64,000 nt of DNA from Sphingosinicellaceae bacterium (lineage in GTDB: Bacteria; Pseudomonadota; Alphaproteobacteria; Sphingomonadales; Sphingomonadaceae): positions 1,999,001 through 2,063,000 of the forward strand of contig CP079108.1 of assembly GCA_019285715.1 (NCBI GenBank), given 5' to 3'. Positions 1 through 9,636 of the stretch are shown here, in pieces. How positions within the stretch are numbered: the stretch's first letter is position 1; every line of letters starts with the position of its first letter. The position numbers were made by a program, and so were the translations under genes. The notes beneath the pieces are model-generated. The model ran no database searches, had not been told where the DNA came from, and saw only the letters and a list, made by a program, of their open reading frames with translations.

Positions 1-1
1 T

Positions 2-916
2 GCCGCGCTCGTTCCGGGCGAGCCCGAGGCCGTCCCCGGCCTGGCACCGCGCTGGCTCGTCGACCAGCTCCGCGAGCGCTTCGGACCCTCGACCGACACC
101 GAGCTTGCGGCGTTGCTCGGGCGTGCGCCGCTCGACCTGCGGGTCAACACCTTGAAGGCGCAGCGTGATGCGGTCGCTGCAGAGCTCGGGACGGTCGAAC
201 TGCTCGACCTCGCGCCGGATGGGCTGCGCGCCACCGCCGAGCTCAACGTCGAGACGCTCCCCGCCTACCGCGACGGCCGCATCGAGGTGCAGGACGCGGG
301 CAGCCAGTTCGCCGCGCTCGCCTGCGAAGCCAAGGCCGGCGAGACCGTCGTCGACCTGTGCGCCGGGGCGGGTGGCAAGACCCTCGCGCTGGCGGCCGCG
401 ATGGGCAACGCCGGCAACCTCATCGCCTGCGATACCGACCGCGCCCGCCTGCGCCAGCTCGAACCGCGGGCGGAGCGCGCCGGTGCGACCATCATCGAGG
501 CGCGGCTGCTCAACCCCGGTCGCGAAGCGGGTGCGCTTGCCGACCTGGCCGGGACCGCAGACCTCGTGCTGATCGATGCGCCGTGTTCGGGGACGGGCAC
601 GTGGCGGCGCAACCCAGAGGCGCGCTGGCGGCTGACCCCGGACCGGCTCGACCGGCTGGTCGCCGAACAGGCGCGGCTGCTCGACATCGGCGCGGCATTG
701 GCCAAGCCCGGCGGCCGGCTGGTCTATGTCGTGTGCTCGCTGCTTCCGGCGGAGGGTGAAGCCCAGCTAAAGGCGTGGCTGTCCCGAAATCATGACTGGG
801 AACCGCTGTCATTGCGCAACCCGGCGGGTGGTGCGCCCGTAGATGGGGTAGTGCTGACGCCGGGGATGTTTGGTTGCGACGGTTTTTCCATAGGGGCGGC
901 GCGGCGCGTCTGCTAG
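2..916 (+). CDS. RsmB/NOP2-type 16S rRNA (cytosine-C5) methyltransferase, 5' end outside window
   Basis: The frame is open from the first bases of the window, so the gene is 5'-truncated by the window edge and its start is not visible. The protein is an S-adenosylmethionine-dependent m5C methyltransferase of the RsmB/NOP family, acting on rRNA in the cytoplasm. Visible motifs are the SAM-binding loop DLCAGAGGKT, motif IV DAPCSGTGTWRRNPEARW with its conserved cysteine, and the second cysteine in VYVVCSLLPAEGE, which is the two-cysteine arrangement of RNA m5C enzymes. The upstream residues (APRWLVDQL) fit the linker before the catalytic domain. The exact target cytosine is inferred from family membership. 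A TPR protein follows 32 bp downstream on the same strand. Confidence 0.9.
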   Translation, partial: AALVPGEPEAVPGLAPRWLVDQLRERFGPSTDTELAALLGRAPLDLRVNTLKAQRDAVAAELGTVELLDLAPDGLRATAELNVETLPAYRDGRIEVQDAGSQFAALACEAKAGETVVDLCAGAGGKTLALAAAMGNAGNLIACDTDRARLRQLEPRAERAGATIIEARLLNPGREAGALADLAGTADLVLIDAPCSGTGTWRRNPEARWRLTPDRLDRLVAEQARLLDIGAALAKPGGRLVYVVCSLLPAEGEAQLKAWLSRNHDWEPLSLRNPAGGAPVDGVVLTPGMFGCDGFSIGAARRVC

Positions 917-948
917 GTTTACGTGACACTGGCGGTGTGGGAGTCGAG

Positions 949-1461
949 ATGCGCAGGTCCTGGGCGATACCGATAGTCCTGCTGGCGGCGGGAACGATCA
1001 CCTCCGTCGCGGTCGGCGCTTCGGGCGACGATGCGTTGCGACCTGCCTCGGTTCGCATGCAGGCTGCCGGCGATGCGGCGCTCGCCAAGGCCCAGCCAAG
1101 CGCCGCCATCGACGCCTACGAGGCTGCCGTCGCCGCCGATCCGCGCAACGGCCCGGCCTTCATCGGCATGGCCCACGCCTACGAAGCGCTCGGGCTGCCG
1201 GGCAAGGCAGTGCGCTTCTACCGTGAGGCGCTCGGGCTCGATCCCAACGATCTCGCCGCGCTGGAAGGGCAGGGCAAGGCGCTCGTGACCCGCGGCGCCC
1301 GGGCCCGCGCGAACCTCAACCTCGTCCGTATCCAGACCCTGTGCAAGGGTGAATGCCCCGCCGCGAAGCGCCTCGAAATGGCGCTCGCCGCGCCGGTACC
1401 TGTGGTCCCAGCGACGACCGCCAGCGCCGAACCGGCCAAGCCGGACGCTGTCAAGAATTAG
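949..1461 (+). CDS. Exported TPR-repeat protein
   Basis: A 170-residue protein starting at the ATG that precedes MRRSWAIPIVLLAAG. Earlier in-frame codons overlap the end of the rRNA methyltransferase and encode arginine-rich shadow sequence. The N-terminus has a basic stretch and a hydrophobic segment (about residues 4-22), so it is secreted or membrane-anchored. Residues about 40-110 contain tetratricopeptide-like helices (AAIDAYEAAVAADPRNGPAFIGMA and AVRFYREALGLDPNDLAALE in sequence). The C-terminus is Ala/Pro-rich. TPR proteins act as scaffolds, but the partner here is unknown. Confidence 0.75.
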   Translation: MRRSWAIPIVLLAAGTITSVAVGASGDDALRPASVRMQAAGDAALAKAQPSAAIDAYEAAVAADPRNGPAFIGMAHAYEALGLPGKAVRFYREALGLDPNDLAALEGQGKALVTRGARARANLNLVRIQTLCKGECPAAKRLEMALAAPVPVVPATTASAEPAKPDAVKN

Positions 1462-1803
1462 CGCGTAGGGCTGAGAGTTGTCAGAGTAAGCACCCTCGGC
1501 GCTTTCCTGTTTTTCTGGTTCCGTTCGGCGTGTCGCGGTATCGCCTAACTTATTCAGTGACTTGTGGTGTTGCCAGCGATGAGAATGAGCTGCGCCGACG
1601 TTTCGGTGCGATAGATCTGTACCAGATAGGCTATCCGTAGGACAGGGCTGCTTCGCGCCCGTGTTCTCCTTTGCGAGCGTCGCGTGACAGCCTTCCCCGC
1701 GACCTCTGTCCGGGCAACGACGCATCTGTCCCCGACGATCGCTGCCAGAGTTTTTGCTGCAACTGGGCTCCGGCCTTCGCCGGAATGACAACTAAAGTCC
1801 GGC
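1462..1803. other. Intergenic region without recognisable gene
   Basis: A 342-bp gap between the convergent TPR gene and ksgA. Short overlapping frames give no protein-like sequence. The only structured item is one solitary arm of the GCCGG palindromic repeat family near the ksgA end (1763-1790). Confidence 0.5.
1763..1790. repeat. Solitary arm of the CCGG..CCGG REP-like repeat
   Basis: It reads CTGGGCTCCGGCCTTCGCCGGAATGACA split over these positions and matches the right arm of the paired repeats at 11.4 and 61.3 kb. It contains a small CCGG/CCGG hairpin and lies just beyond the 3' end of ksgA. Confidence 0.6.
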
Positions 1804-2661
1804 TTATGCCAGGTGGTTATCTGGACTGAGCACCGCCGCCACCGCCACGAACTCCGCGACCGACAGCGTCTCGGCGCGACGCGAGGTGTCGATACCGCAG
1901 CGCTCGAGCGCGTCGAGCGCACCCGCCATGCTGCGCAGGGACGAGCGCAACATCTTGCGGCGCTGACCGAAGGCGGCGGCGGTGAGCGCCTCGAGCACGG
2001 GACCGGAGACACCTGCCGGCGCCTCGATCGGCACGAGGTGGACGACCGACGAGGTGATCTTGGGCGGCGGGGTGAACGCCTGCTTCGGCACGTCGAGCGC
2101 GATCCGGGGCCGCGACCGCCACTGTGCGAGGACGCTGAGCCGGCCATAGGCCCCGGTGTCGGGTGCGGCGACGATGCGTTGCGCGACTTCTTTCTGGAAC
2201 ATGCAGGTCAGCGACGCCCACCACGGCAGCCATGGCTCGACGGTCAGCCAGCGCACGAACAGCGCGGTGCCGATGTTGTAGGGCAGGTTGGCGACGACGT
2301 GCGCGCCGGGCGGGACCAGCGCGGCCTCCTCCTGCGCCAGTGCGTCGCCGGCGATGACGGTCAGCCGGCCCGGCACGATCGCGGCGAGTTCGGCAAGCGC
2401 GGGCAGGGCGCGGTCGTCGCGCTCGACGGCGACGACCGACGCGCCGGCGCGGAGCAGGGCGCGGGTCAGGCCGCCGGGGCCGGGCCCGACCTCGTAGACC
2501 GTCGCGCCGTCGAGGGAGCCGGGGACGCGCGCAATGCGGTCGAGCAGGTTGCCGTCGAGGAGGAAGTTCTGGCCGAGGCTCTTCTTGGCGGCGAGGCCGT
2601 GGGCGGCGATGACCTCGCGCAGCGGCGGCAGGGTGTCCAGTGCGGCTTTGTCCAGGCTCAC
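1804..2661 (-). CDS. ksgA: 16S rRNA (adenine1518-N6/adenine1519-N6)-dimethyltransferase KsgA/RsmA
   Basis: KsgA dimethylates two adjacent adenines in the 3' terminal hairpin of 16S rRNA late in 30S assembly. Visible motifs are [10 protein letters not shown], the SAM site [10 protein letters not shown] and the catalytic NLPYNI. I chose the GTG at 2661, which overlaps the pdxA stop codon (GTGA). This gives 285 residues, the normal family size; a longer upstream frame is only a shadow of pdxA. It is the last gene of the lptD-surA-pdxA-ksgA operon, an order conserved in many proteobacteria. Confidence 0.95.
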   Translation of the reverse strand: MSLDKAALDTLPPLREVIAAHGLAAKKSLGQNFLLDGNLLDRIARVPGSLDGATVYEVGPGPGGLTRALLRAGASVVAVERDDRALPALAELAAIVPGRLTVIAGDALAQEEAALVPPGAHVVANLPYNIGTALFVRWLTVEPWLPWWASLTCMFQKEVAQRIVAAPDTGAYGRLSVLAQWRSRPRIALDVPKQAFTPPPKITSSVVHLVPIEAPAGVSGPVLEALTAAAFGQRRKMLRSSLRSMAGALDALERCGIDTSRRAETLSVAEFVAVAAVLSPDNHLA

Positions 2662-3641
2662 CCGGCGCGCCGGGACGCGCACTCGCCCGCCATCCGCAAC
2701 GCCGCGCACATCGCGTCGGCGCGCGCGGTGCCGGTGCCGGCAATGCCGAACGCGGTGCCGTGGTCGGGCGAGGTACGAACGATCGGCAGGCCCAGCGTGA
2801 CGTTGACGCCCTCGTAGAAGTCGAGCGTTTTCATCGGGATAAGCGCCTGGTCGTGGTACATGCAAAGCGCCACGTCGTAGCCTGCGCGGGCCTCGGCGTG
2901 GAACATCGTGTCGGCCGAGCGCGGGCCGGTGACGTCGAAGCCTTCGGCGCGGAGGAGGTCGAGCGCGGGGCCGATGATGTCGAGCTCCTCGCGTCCCAAG
3001 GTGCCGCCTTCGCCGGCGTGGGGGTTGAGCCCGGCGACGGCAATCCGCGGCTCGGCAATGCCGAAATCGCGCTGCAGCCCGCGCGCGACGACCCGGCAGC
3101 GGGTGACGATCAGCTCGATGGTCAGCGCGCGTGGCACGTCGGCGAGCGCCGTGTGGATGGTTGCCGGCACGGTCTTGAGCGACGGGCCGGCCAGCATCAT
3201 CGCGACGTTACCGACCGAGACGCCGCAACGCTCCGCGATGAACTCGGTCTGGCCCGGGTAGGTGAAGCCGATGGCGTAAAGCTGCGACTTCGATACCGGG
3301 CCGGTGACCAGCCCGGACGCGGCGCCGGTGCGCGCCAGGCCGACGGCGATCTCGAGGGAGTCGAGGGCACACCGCGCGCCGGCGAGGTTGGGGTCGCCCG
3401 GCACGATATCGCCGGGGTCGTCGACCTGGATCAACGGCAGGGCGTGGTCCGAGACGCTCGCGGCGTCGGACGGTGAGCCGAGGGTCTCGATCGGGCCGTC
3501 CCAGACCGCGGCGATGCTGCGCCGGTCGCCGATCGCGAAGAAGCACGGCAGGTTGGCGGCGCGCCGACCCTCCCAGGCGCGCGCGACGATCTCGGGGCCG
3601 ATGCCGGCCGGGTCGCCGAGGGCCACGGCAAGCGGCTGCAT
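2658..3641 (-). CDS. pdxA: 4-hydroxythreonine-4-phosphate dehydrogenase PdxA
   Basis: PdxA oxidises 4-phosphohydroxy-L-threonine in the DXP-dependent pyridoxal phosphate pathway. The protein begins [18 protein letters not shown], the canonical N-terminus, from the ATG at 3641; a TTG four codons upstream is less likely. Metal-binding and substrate motifs are visible: [27 protein letters not shown] and [11 protein letters not shown]. The length (327 residues) fits the family. It lies between surA and ksgA, overlapping ksgA by 4 bp. Confidence 0.95.
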   Translation of the reverse strand: MQPLAVALGDPAGIGPEIVARAWEGRRAANLPCFFAIGDRRSIAAVWDGPIETLGSPSDAASVSDHALPLIQVDDPGDIVPGDPNLAGARCALDSLEIAVGLARTGAASGLVTGPVSKSQLYAIGFTYPGQTEFIAERCGVSVGNVAMMLAGPSLKTVPATIHTALADVPRALTIELIVTRCRVVARGLQRDFGIAEPRIAVAGLNPHAGEGGTLGREELDIIGPALDLLRAEGFDVTGPRSADTMFHAEARAGYDVALCMYHDQALIPMKTLDFYEGVNVTLGLPIVRTSPDHGTAFGIAGTGTARADAMCAALRMAGECASRRAG

Positions 3642-3698
3642 GGCGACGGTCAACGCCCGGCTGTCTTGGACGTCAGGCTCGGATCAACGTCGCTCACG

Positions 3699-5042
3699 TC
3701 AACGATAGTCGATGATGGCGTCGCGGCGCAGGTTGCGCAGCATCTTCTGCGCCTGCCGGTTGACCCGCTCGTCGTTCATCTGCGCGTAGACCTCCTCGAA
3801 GGTGGGGATCTTGGCCTGCGTCGCGCTGTCGTCGCGGTCGCACAACACGAGCACCCGCACGCCGTCCTTGGCCGAGCCGAACGGCGGTGTCGCCTGGCCG
3901 ATCTTGAGCTGGCCCATGATCGTCTGCAGCGCCGGCGGCAACGCCTTCAGCTTCATCGACTCGTTCGAGGCGATGTCGGCACCAAGCTCCTTGGCGACCT
4001 GCTCGGCCCGCGCACAGCCGCCCATCGCCTGGGTTTTCTCCTGGAAGCTCTTGACCAGCTTCTGGGCGTCGGCGTCGGACATGCTTTCCGGGAAGGCGAT
4101 ACCGAGCTGCTTCAGGCTGAGCACCGCTTCACCCGGGTCGCCGCTCATCGCCGAGCGCTTTTCCTCGAGCTTCCAGATCTCGACGCCGCCGGGCACCGCG
4201 AAAGGGTCGCTGACCTCGCCGGGCTTGAGCTTCGTGACGATCGGCGCGACGGCATCGCTGAGCTGCGCCGGGCGGACCCAGCCGATGGCGCCGCCGTCGT
4301 TGCGGGTCGCGTCCTCGGAAATCTGGCGGGCGTAGACGGTGAACGACGAGCCGGCGCGGATTTCGCCCACATAGGTCGCGGCCTGCTGCATGACCTGGGG
4401 CATGTTCTCGGACGACGCCGACAGGAAGATCTTCCGCAGGTTGAGTTCCTCGGTGCCCTTCGACGCGGTCATCTTGGCGATCACCGACTGGACCTCGTCG
4501 TCGCCGACGTTGACCATCGGCTCGACCTTGCGGCGCAGCAGCCGGCTCCACGCCAGCTCGGCGCGGATCTGGCCCTTGAGCGCAGCCGGCGCGCTGCCGC
4601 CCGAACGCAGGAAGGCCTCGAACTCGGTCGGCGACTTCTTGAAGTTGGTGGCGACGCGCTTGTAGGCCTGCTCGACCTCCTCGTCGGTGATCTTGATGTC
4701 CTTCGAGGCCGCTTCCTGGATCTGCAGCTTCTCGTCGATCAGGTTGCGGATGACCTGCAGCCGGAGCCGGTTGCGCTCGGTCTCGTCGATCTGGCCACCG
4801 TTCGCCGCGAGGACGAGGTTGAGCCGCTGCTCGACGTCGGTGTCGGTAATCACGTCGTTGTTGACGATCGCCTGCGCCTTGCGAAGCGCCGGGTCGATCT
4901 CGCCCAGGATCTTGATTTCGGCGAGGTCGGCGTCAGGGTTGCCGATGACGTCCTGGGCGTGGGCGGCGACGCCGAGCATGGTGCCGGTCAAGCTGAGCGT
5001 GCTGCCCGCGACCAGCGCCAGAATCCATTTACCGCGAACCAT
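3699..5042 (-). CDS. surA: SurA-type periplasmic peptidyl-prolyl isomerase/chaperone
   Basis: SurA escorts unfolded outer membrane proteins, including LptD, across the periplasm. The 447-residue protein has an N-terminal signal peptide (WILALVAGSTLSLTGTMLG, cleavage near AHA-QD), a SurA N-terminal helical domain (about residues 50-190, INDDVITDTDVEQR-type start) and a parvulin rotamase domain around residues 210-320 (LRKIFLSAS...IGWVRPAQLSDA). The operon position directly after lptD and before pdxA is the classical proteobacterial one and supports the assignment over other PpiC/D isomerases. Confidence 0.88.
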   Translation of the reverse strand: MVRGKWILALVAGSTLSLTGTMLGVAAHAQDVIGNPDADLAEIKILGEIDPALRKAQAIVNNDVITDTDVEQRLNLVLAANGGQIDETERNRLRLQVIRNLIDEKLQIQEAASKDIKITDEEVEQAYKRVATNFKKSPTEFEAFLRSGGSAPAALKGQIRAELAWSRLLRRKVEPMVNVGDDEVQSVIAKMTASKGTEELNLRKIFLSASSENMPQVMQQAATYVGEIRAGSSFTVYARQISEDATRNDGGAIGWVRPAQLSDAVAPIVTKLKPGEVSDPFAVPGGVEIWKLEEKRSAMSGDPGEAVLSLKQLGIAFPESMSDADAQKLVKSFQEKTQAMGGCARAEQVAKELGADIASNESMKLKALPPALQTIMGQLKIGQATPPFGSAKDGVRVLVLCDRDDSATQAKIPTFEEVYAQMNDERVNRQAQKMLRNLRRDAIIDYR

Positions 5043-5145
5043 TCATCTCTCCGAGGGCAGTCCCGCCACTGCCGGCGCGCCCGCGCTGTACAGCGAAGCG
5101 GGGAATACGGGAAGCGGTAGTGGCCGACAGCGGCTTAACCCGGCA

Positions 5146-7506
5146 TTAGCGCCCGAGATTCTTGAAGGCGATGGTCAGCGCGTAGGTGTTGCCCTTCCGG
5201 AAGTCGCGGTCGGCGATATAGTCGCGACGCCACGATACGCCGAAGCGGAAGCACTCGTCCTCGTAGGCGATACCGACGCGCGAACGTGTCGGCGAGAAGC
5301 CGTCGCCGGTCGCGGTCGGGTCCTCGGCCTTCGAGGTCAGGTCGATGATCGTCGACCCGAACACCGACCAGTACTTGGCGAACGCGACGCGTGCCCCGAG
5401 GCGCACTTCCTCGCGGTCCTGCAGGTCCTCGGTGTTGATGTCCCGGTTGAGCTTGATGTAGCCGACGGTCAGGTAGCTGCGCGCGGTGCCGAGGGCGATG
5501 TCGATCTCGTTGCGGCGGATCGAGAAGTTCGACTTGTCGAGGCGGAAGCGGTGCGTCAGGCTGACGAAGCTGCCGTATTTCAGCGTCGTCCGCCCGACGA
5601 TGTCCGACAGATTGCCCTCCAGGCCGGTGCCGGCGGGAAACAGGTCGCCCTTGTTGTCGAAGCGCGCCGACTGCGCGACCTCCGTGGTCAGTGCGAAGCG
5701 CGGGCGCTGGAAGGCGTACTCGAAGCCGTAGGTGACGCGGCTGCCCCCCTCCCAGCGGTCGTAGCCGGGGTAGCGGTTGAGGTCGAAGATGTTGCTGTCC
5801 TCGAGGTCGACGGCGCGCGCATCCTCGTTGGGGATACCGTCGTTGCGGCCGCCGCCGGCGCTGACCAGCTGCACCCGCGGCGTGATCGTCTGCGTGCCGC
5901 CGAAGGCCGGTCCGGCGAACGGCCATTCGGCGTCGAGCGCGACCAGCGGCAGGATGCGCGCCTTGACGTGGCCTGAGCCGGCGTACTCCGGGAGGGTCGC
6001 CTCGCCGACGTTCCAGCTGTCGAAGACGTCGCCCCGGACCAGCGCGGTCGCCGTGATGCGCTGGCCGAGCGTGGTCAGGAAACTGCGGTCCCAGCGGCCC
6101 GAGGCGACGGCGCGCGCCTCGCCCTGGCCGTCGGTGCGGTACAGGCCGAGCGTGTTGCCGGCGATGGTGAAGTGGCCGCCCAGGAAGGCCTCGCGCGGGG
6201 TCCAGCGGTAGTCGATCAAGGGCAGCGCGAACGGGGTCTCGCCGCCGGTGCTGCCGGCGCGCAGGTCCTGGAACGCCCACGCCGCGATCGACAGGTACGA
6301 GTCCGGCCGGAAGCGCTCCAGTGTGTAGTTCGACCGCAGCGAGTCGTCGTAGTCGAGACCGTAGCGGCGGTTGAAGGTGTCGTCGGTGGTCAGCCGGACC
6401 GAGAACGTCGAGCGCCACTCGGGACCGTGCTGGAGTTGGCCGTGCGCCGCGAAATAGCCGCGGAAATGATCGCCCTTGTCGACGAGCGCGACGCCATCGG
6501 GCCCGAACTCGGTCAGGTTGGCGTAGGTGAAGAAGCTGTCGATCTGGACCGGGCCGGCCTTGAACAAGCGCCGTGCGGTCAGCGCCAGCGCGGGGTTGGC
6601 GTTGGTGTAAAGCCACGGCTTCAAGGTCAGGTCGCGGTCCGACGCGAACGAGATGTTGTACGGAATGCCGATGCCGAGGCCGAGTGAGCGCCGGATCTCG
6701 AGGTCGGGCAGCAGCAGCCCCGAAGCCTGGCCCTTGCCGCCGTCGGGATGCGAGAAGCTCGGCAGATAGACTACGGGCACGCCGCCGAAAGCCAGCGACG
6801 CCTGGCGGTAGGAGATGCGGTTCTTTTTCGGGTCGTGGATGATCCGGACCGCGCGGATGCTCCACAGCGGCTCGCGCGGGCAGCCGTCGGGGCCGGTAAC
6901 GGAGCAGGGCGAATAGACCGCGCGATTGAGCGTCGACACGCCGTCGGTGCGGGTTCCCGAGCGCGCCACCAGCCGGCCGCCGTCGTTGAGCACGAGCAGC
7001 ATGTTCTCGACGGCACCGTCCCTGAGCGATTCGGTCAGCTGGACGCGGTCTCCGAAGACCTGGTTGCCCGAAGGGTCGACGGTGACGACGTTGCCGCGCG
7101 CCTCGACCTGGCCCGAGCCGCGGTCGTACTCGACCTCGTCGGCGCGTAGCTTGTAGCCTTGGCGGTTGATCTGGACGTTGCCATGCGCGGTGACGACCTG
7201 GTCGTTGTTCGCGTAGGACATGGTGTCTGCAGCGAACTCGATGACGTCGCCGGGCTGGACCAGGGACGCCATGCCGCTGTCCGGCGCTTTCACCGCGCCG
7301 TCGGACGTCTTTGACACGCCATCCGGCGTTGCCGACGCCGGCGGCGCGACGGTTTGAGCGGCAAGCGGCAGCGCGATAACCGCAACACCGGAAAGCAGGG
7401 CAATACGAAGGAGCAAGCGGAACTTTCGGGGCGGGAAGCGCCGGCGACGTTTAGCACGGCGACCGCGCCCGGCAACGGGGTTCTCCGGCAGCCTGCGCCA
7501 ACGCAT
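5146..7506 (-). CDS. lptD: LPS-assembly protein LptD (OstA)
   Basis: A large outer membrane beta-barrel with an N-terminal OstA-like jellyroll. In LPS bacteria it inserts lipopolysaccharide into the outer leaflet together with LptE. The mature N-terminal domain (VIEFAADTMSYANNDQVVTA...GNVQINRQGYKLRADEVEYDR) is the LptA/LptD fold, followed by a long barrel rich in alternating aromatic strands ending in RDFRKGNTYALTIAFKNLGR. I prefer the ATG at 7506, which leaves 83 bp for divergent promoters with pepA; an ATG at 7587 would nearly touch the pepA start. Its presence is notable because sphingomonads usually carry glycosphingolipids rather than LPS. Confidence 0.9.
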   Translation of the reverse strand: MRWRRLPENPVAGRGRRAKRRRRFPPRKFRLLLRIALLSGVAVIALPLAAQTVAPPASATPDGVSKTSDGAVKAPDSGMASLVQPGDVIEFAADTMSYANNDQVVTAHGNVQINRQGYKLRADEVEYDRGSGQVEARGNVVTVDPSGNQVFGDRVQLTESLRDGAVENMLLVLNDGGRLVARSGTRTDGVSTLNRAVYSPCSVTGPDGCPREPLWSIRAVRIIHDPKKNRISYRQASLAFGGVPVVYLPSFSHPDGGKGQASGLLLPDLEIRRSLGLGIGIPYNISFASDRDLTLKPWLYTNANPALALTARRLFKAGPVQIDSFFTYANLTEFGPDGVALVDKGDHFRGYFAAHGQLQHGPEWRSTFSVRLTTDDTFNRRYGLDYDDSLRSNYTLERFRPDSYLSIAAWAFQDLRAGSTGGETPFALPLIDYRWTPREAFLGGHFTIAGNTLGLYRTDGQGEARAVASGRWDRSFLTTLGQRITATALVRGDVFDSWNVGEATLPEYAGSGHVKARILPLVALDAEWPFAGPAFGGTQTITPRVQLVSAGGGRNDGIPNEDARAVDLEDSNIFDLNRYPGYDRWEGGSRVTYGFEYAFQRPRFALTTEVAQSARFDNKGDLFPAGTGLEGNLSDIVGRTTLKYGSFVSLTHRFRLDKSNFSIRRNEIDIALGTARSYLTVGYIKLNRDINTEDLQDREEVRLGARVAFAKYWSVFGSTIIDLTSKAEDPTATGDGFSPTRSRVGIAYEDECFRFGVSWRRDYIADRDFRKGNTYALTIAFKNLGR

Positions 7507-7589
7507 GCATTTGCGCGCCACCTGTGGCGGGTTTAGACGCTGCAGCCAGTCGCTGCGTTTACAGCCTCGTTCCAATTCGAAAGTCATCC

Positions 7590-9059
7590 ATGCGCATTGC
7601 GTTCTCCGCCACCGCCGCTCTTCCTGATAGCGGCGCCCGCGTCGTCCTCGCCGCCAAGGGCGCGCTCACCGGTGCCGCCGCGGCCCTCGACACCGAGCTT
7701 TGCGGTGCGCTCGCCAAGGCGGTCGCGTCGTCGCGCTTCGAAGGCGAGGTGGCGAGCCTTGTCGAAGTCCTCGGGCATGGCGGCATGCGCGTTCTCGTCG
7801 CCGGTCTCGGTGAGTCCGGCAAGATCGACGCACTCGGCTGGGAGCGGGTCGGCGGCGCGATCGTCGCCAAGCTGCTGGTCAGCGGCGAGACCGCGGTGAC
7901 GGTCGACTTGGCAGGTATTGAGGCCGATGCCGAAGCGGCCGCGCGTCTGGCGCACGGTGCCGAGCTGCGCTCGTACCGGTTCGACAAGTATCGTACGACG
8001 ATGAAGGACAAGGCGAAACCGACGCTTACCTCTCTGACCATCGTCAATGCGCCCGCGGGGACAGAGGCCGCGTTCGCGCCGCTCGCCGCTATCGCGGCCG
8101 GTGTCCAGCTGACCCGCGATCTCGTCAGCGAGCCGGCCAACATCATCTATCCCGAGAGTTTCGTCGAGCGCGCCCGCGTGCTTACGGACGCGGGCATCTC
8201 GATTGAAGTGCTGGGCGAGGCCGAGATGCGCGCGCTCGGCATGGGCTCCATCCTGTCGGTCAGCCTCGGCTCCGACCGCGACGCACAGTTGCTGGTGATG
8301 CGCTGGAACGGCGGTACCGATGCCAAGCCGGTCGTGCTGGTCGGCAAGGGCGTGACCTTCGACACCGGCGGCATCTCGATCAAGGCCGCTGCCGGCATGG
8401 AAGACATGAAGTGGGACATGGGCGGCGCTGGTGCCGTCACCGGCGCGATGCTGGCGATCGCCGGGCGCAAGTCGACCGCCAACGTCATCGGCGTGTGCGG
8501 GCTGGTCGAGAACATGCCCGACGGCAAGGCGACGCGCCCGGGTGACGTCGTCACCTCGATGTCTGGGCAGACCATCGAGGTCATCAACACCGACGCCGAG
8601 GGCCGGCTGGTGCTCGCCGACGCGATCTGGTGGGCGGAGACCAAGTTCGAGCCCGAGATCGTCGTCGACCTGGCGACGCTCACCGGCGCGATCATCGTCA
8701 GCCTGGGGCACGAGCACGGTGGCATCTTCGCCAACGACGACGGGCTGGCGACGCAGCTGATCGCGGCGGGCGCTGCGGTCGGCGACAAGTTGTGGCGGAT
8801 GCCGCTCGACGAGCCGTTCGACAAGCTCATCGATTCGGCGATCGCCGACATGAAGAACGTCGGCCCGCGCGAGGGCGGCTCGATCACCGCCGCCAAGTTC
8901 ATCCAGCGCTTCGTCAAGCCCGGCGTGAAGTGGGCGCACCTCGATATCGCCGGTATGGTGTGGGCGTCGAAGGACGGCCCGCTGTGGGCGAAGGGCGCGA
9001 CCGGCTACGGCGTGCGCCTGCTCGACCGGTTCATCGCGGATAACTTCGAAGCGAAGTGA
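7590..9059 (+). CDS. pepA: Leucyl aminopeptidase (M17 family) PepA
   Basis: A cytosolic dizinc/manganese aminopeptidase of 489 residues that releases N-terminal residues from peptides. The signature NTDAEGRL is present, as are the metal ligands in VGKGVTFDTGGISIK and KWDMGGAGAV. The start is the ATG of MRIAFSATAALPDSG; upstream codons lie in the lptD promoter gap. A REP-like repeat and then holC follow, the conserved pepA-holC pairing of proteobacteria. Confidence 0.95.
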   Translation: MRIAFSATAALPDSGARVVLAAKGALTGAAAALDTELCGALAKAVASSRFEGEVASLVEVLGHGGMRVLVAGLGESGKIDALGWERVGGAIVAKLLVSGETAVTVDLAGIEADAEAAARLAHGAELRSYRFDKYRTTMKDKAKPTLTSLTIVNAPAGTEAAFAPLAAIAAGVQLTRDLVSEPANIIYPESFVERARVLTDAGISIEVLGEAEMRALGMGSILSVSLGSDRDAQLLVMRWNGGTDAKPVVLVGKGVTFDTGGISIKAAAGMEDMKWDMGGAGAVTGAMLAIAGRKSTANVIGVCGLVENMPDGKATRPGDVVTSMSGQTIEVINTDAEGRLVLADAIWWAETKFEPEIVVDLATLTGAIIVSLGHEHGGIFANDDGLATQLIAAGAAVGDKLWRMPLDEPFDKLIDSAIADMKNVGPREGGSITAAKFIQRFVKPGVKWAHLDIAGMVWASKDGPLWAKGATGYGVRLLDRFIADNFEAK

Positions 9060-9086
9060 GCGGGTTCGAGGACAAGTGCCGTCCCC

Positions 9087-9178
9087 CCCTGTCATCCCGG
9101 CGAACGCCGGGACCCAGTTTCAACCGGAGCTGGGGATGCCGGGTTAGCTCGGTCCCGGCGTTCGCCGGGATGACAGGG
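9087..9178. repeat. Paired REP-like palindrome (GTCATCCCGGCGAACGCCGG type)
   Basis: A perfect 28-bp inverted repeat (arms 9087-9114 and 9151-9178) with a 36-bp spacer, lying between pepA and holC. Each arm itself folds into a CCCGGCGAACGCCGGG hairpin. It probably acts as a terminator or mRNA-stabilising hairpin. It is one of at least seven family members in the window. Confidence 0.85.
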
Positions 9179-9186
9179 TGTGACGC

Positions 9187-9636
9187 ATGACCGAAATCGG
9201 GTTTTACCAGCTCGCCAGCAAGCCGATCGAGCAGGTGCTGCCGCGGGTGCTGGAGAAGGCGGTCGCTGCCGGTCACCGCGCCGTCGTGCGGTCCGCCGAC
9301 GCGACGGCGCTGGCTCGGCTCGACGTGGCGTTGTGGAGCTATGATCCGCTGTCGTTCCTGCCCCATGCGATCGATGGCGACACTGCGGCTGACCAGCCGA
9401 TTCTGCTGACCTCGGGCGAGGAGACCGCCAACGGCGCGGACCTCGCGGCGGTCATCGATGGCCGCCTGCCGGGTGATCTCGAGCCGTTCAAGCGGGTGCT
9501 CTACCTGTTCGACGGTGGTGACGAGGAGGCGCTGGCGCTGGCGCGGCGGCACTGGAAGGCACTCAAGGCGCGCGACGACGTCAAGCCGGTGTACTGGCAG
9601 GAAAATGCCGCCGGGCGCTGGGAGAAGGCGGGCTAA
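9187..9636 (+). CDS. holC: DNA polymerase III chi subunit HolC
   Basis: Chi links the clamp loader to single-stranded DNA-binding protein at the replication fork. The 149-residue sequence starts MTEIGFYQLASKPIEQVLPR and contains the family pattern of two short alpha/beta repeats (AVVRSADATALARLDVALWSYDPLSFLPH and PILLTSGEE..NGADLAAVID in order). The position after pepA supports the call. Its stop overlaps the stop of the convergent serine hydrolase by 4 bp. Confidence 0.9.
   Translation: MTEIGFYQLASKPIEQVLPRVLEKAVAAGHRAVVRSADATALARLDVALWSYDPLSFLPHAIDGDTAADQPILLTSGEETANGADLAAVIDGRLPGDLEPFKRVLYLFDGGDEEALALARRHWKALKARDDVKPVYWQENAAGRWEKAG

Noticed and set aside
5135-6865. Long 576-residue frame overlapping lptD
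   Set aside because: It lies within lptD on the same strand in another frame and has the Arg/Pro/Gly-rich composition of shadow frames in high-GC DNA.
7584-9095. 503-residue minus-strand frame opposite pepA
   Set aside because: Entirely antisense to a well-supported gene and made of Asp/Arg/Gly-rich shadow sequence.
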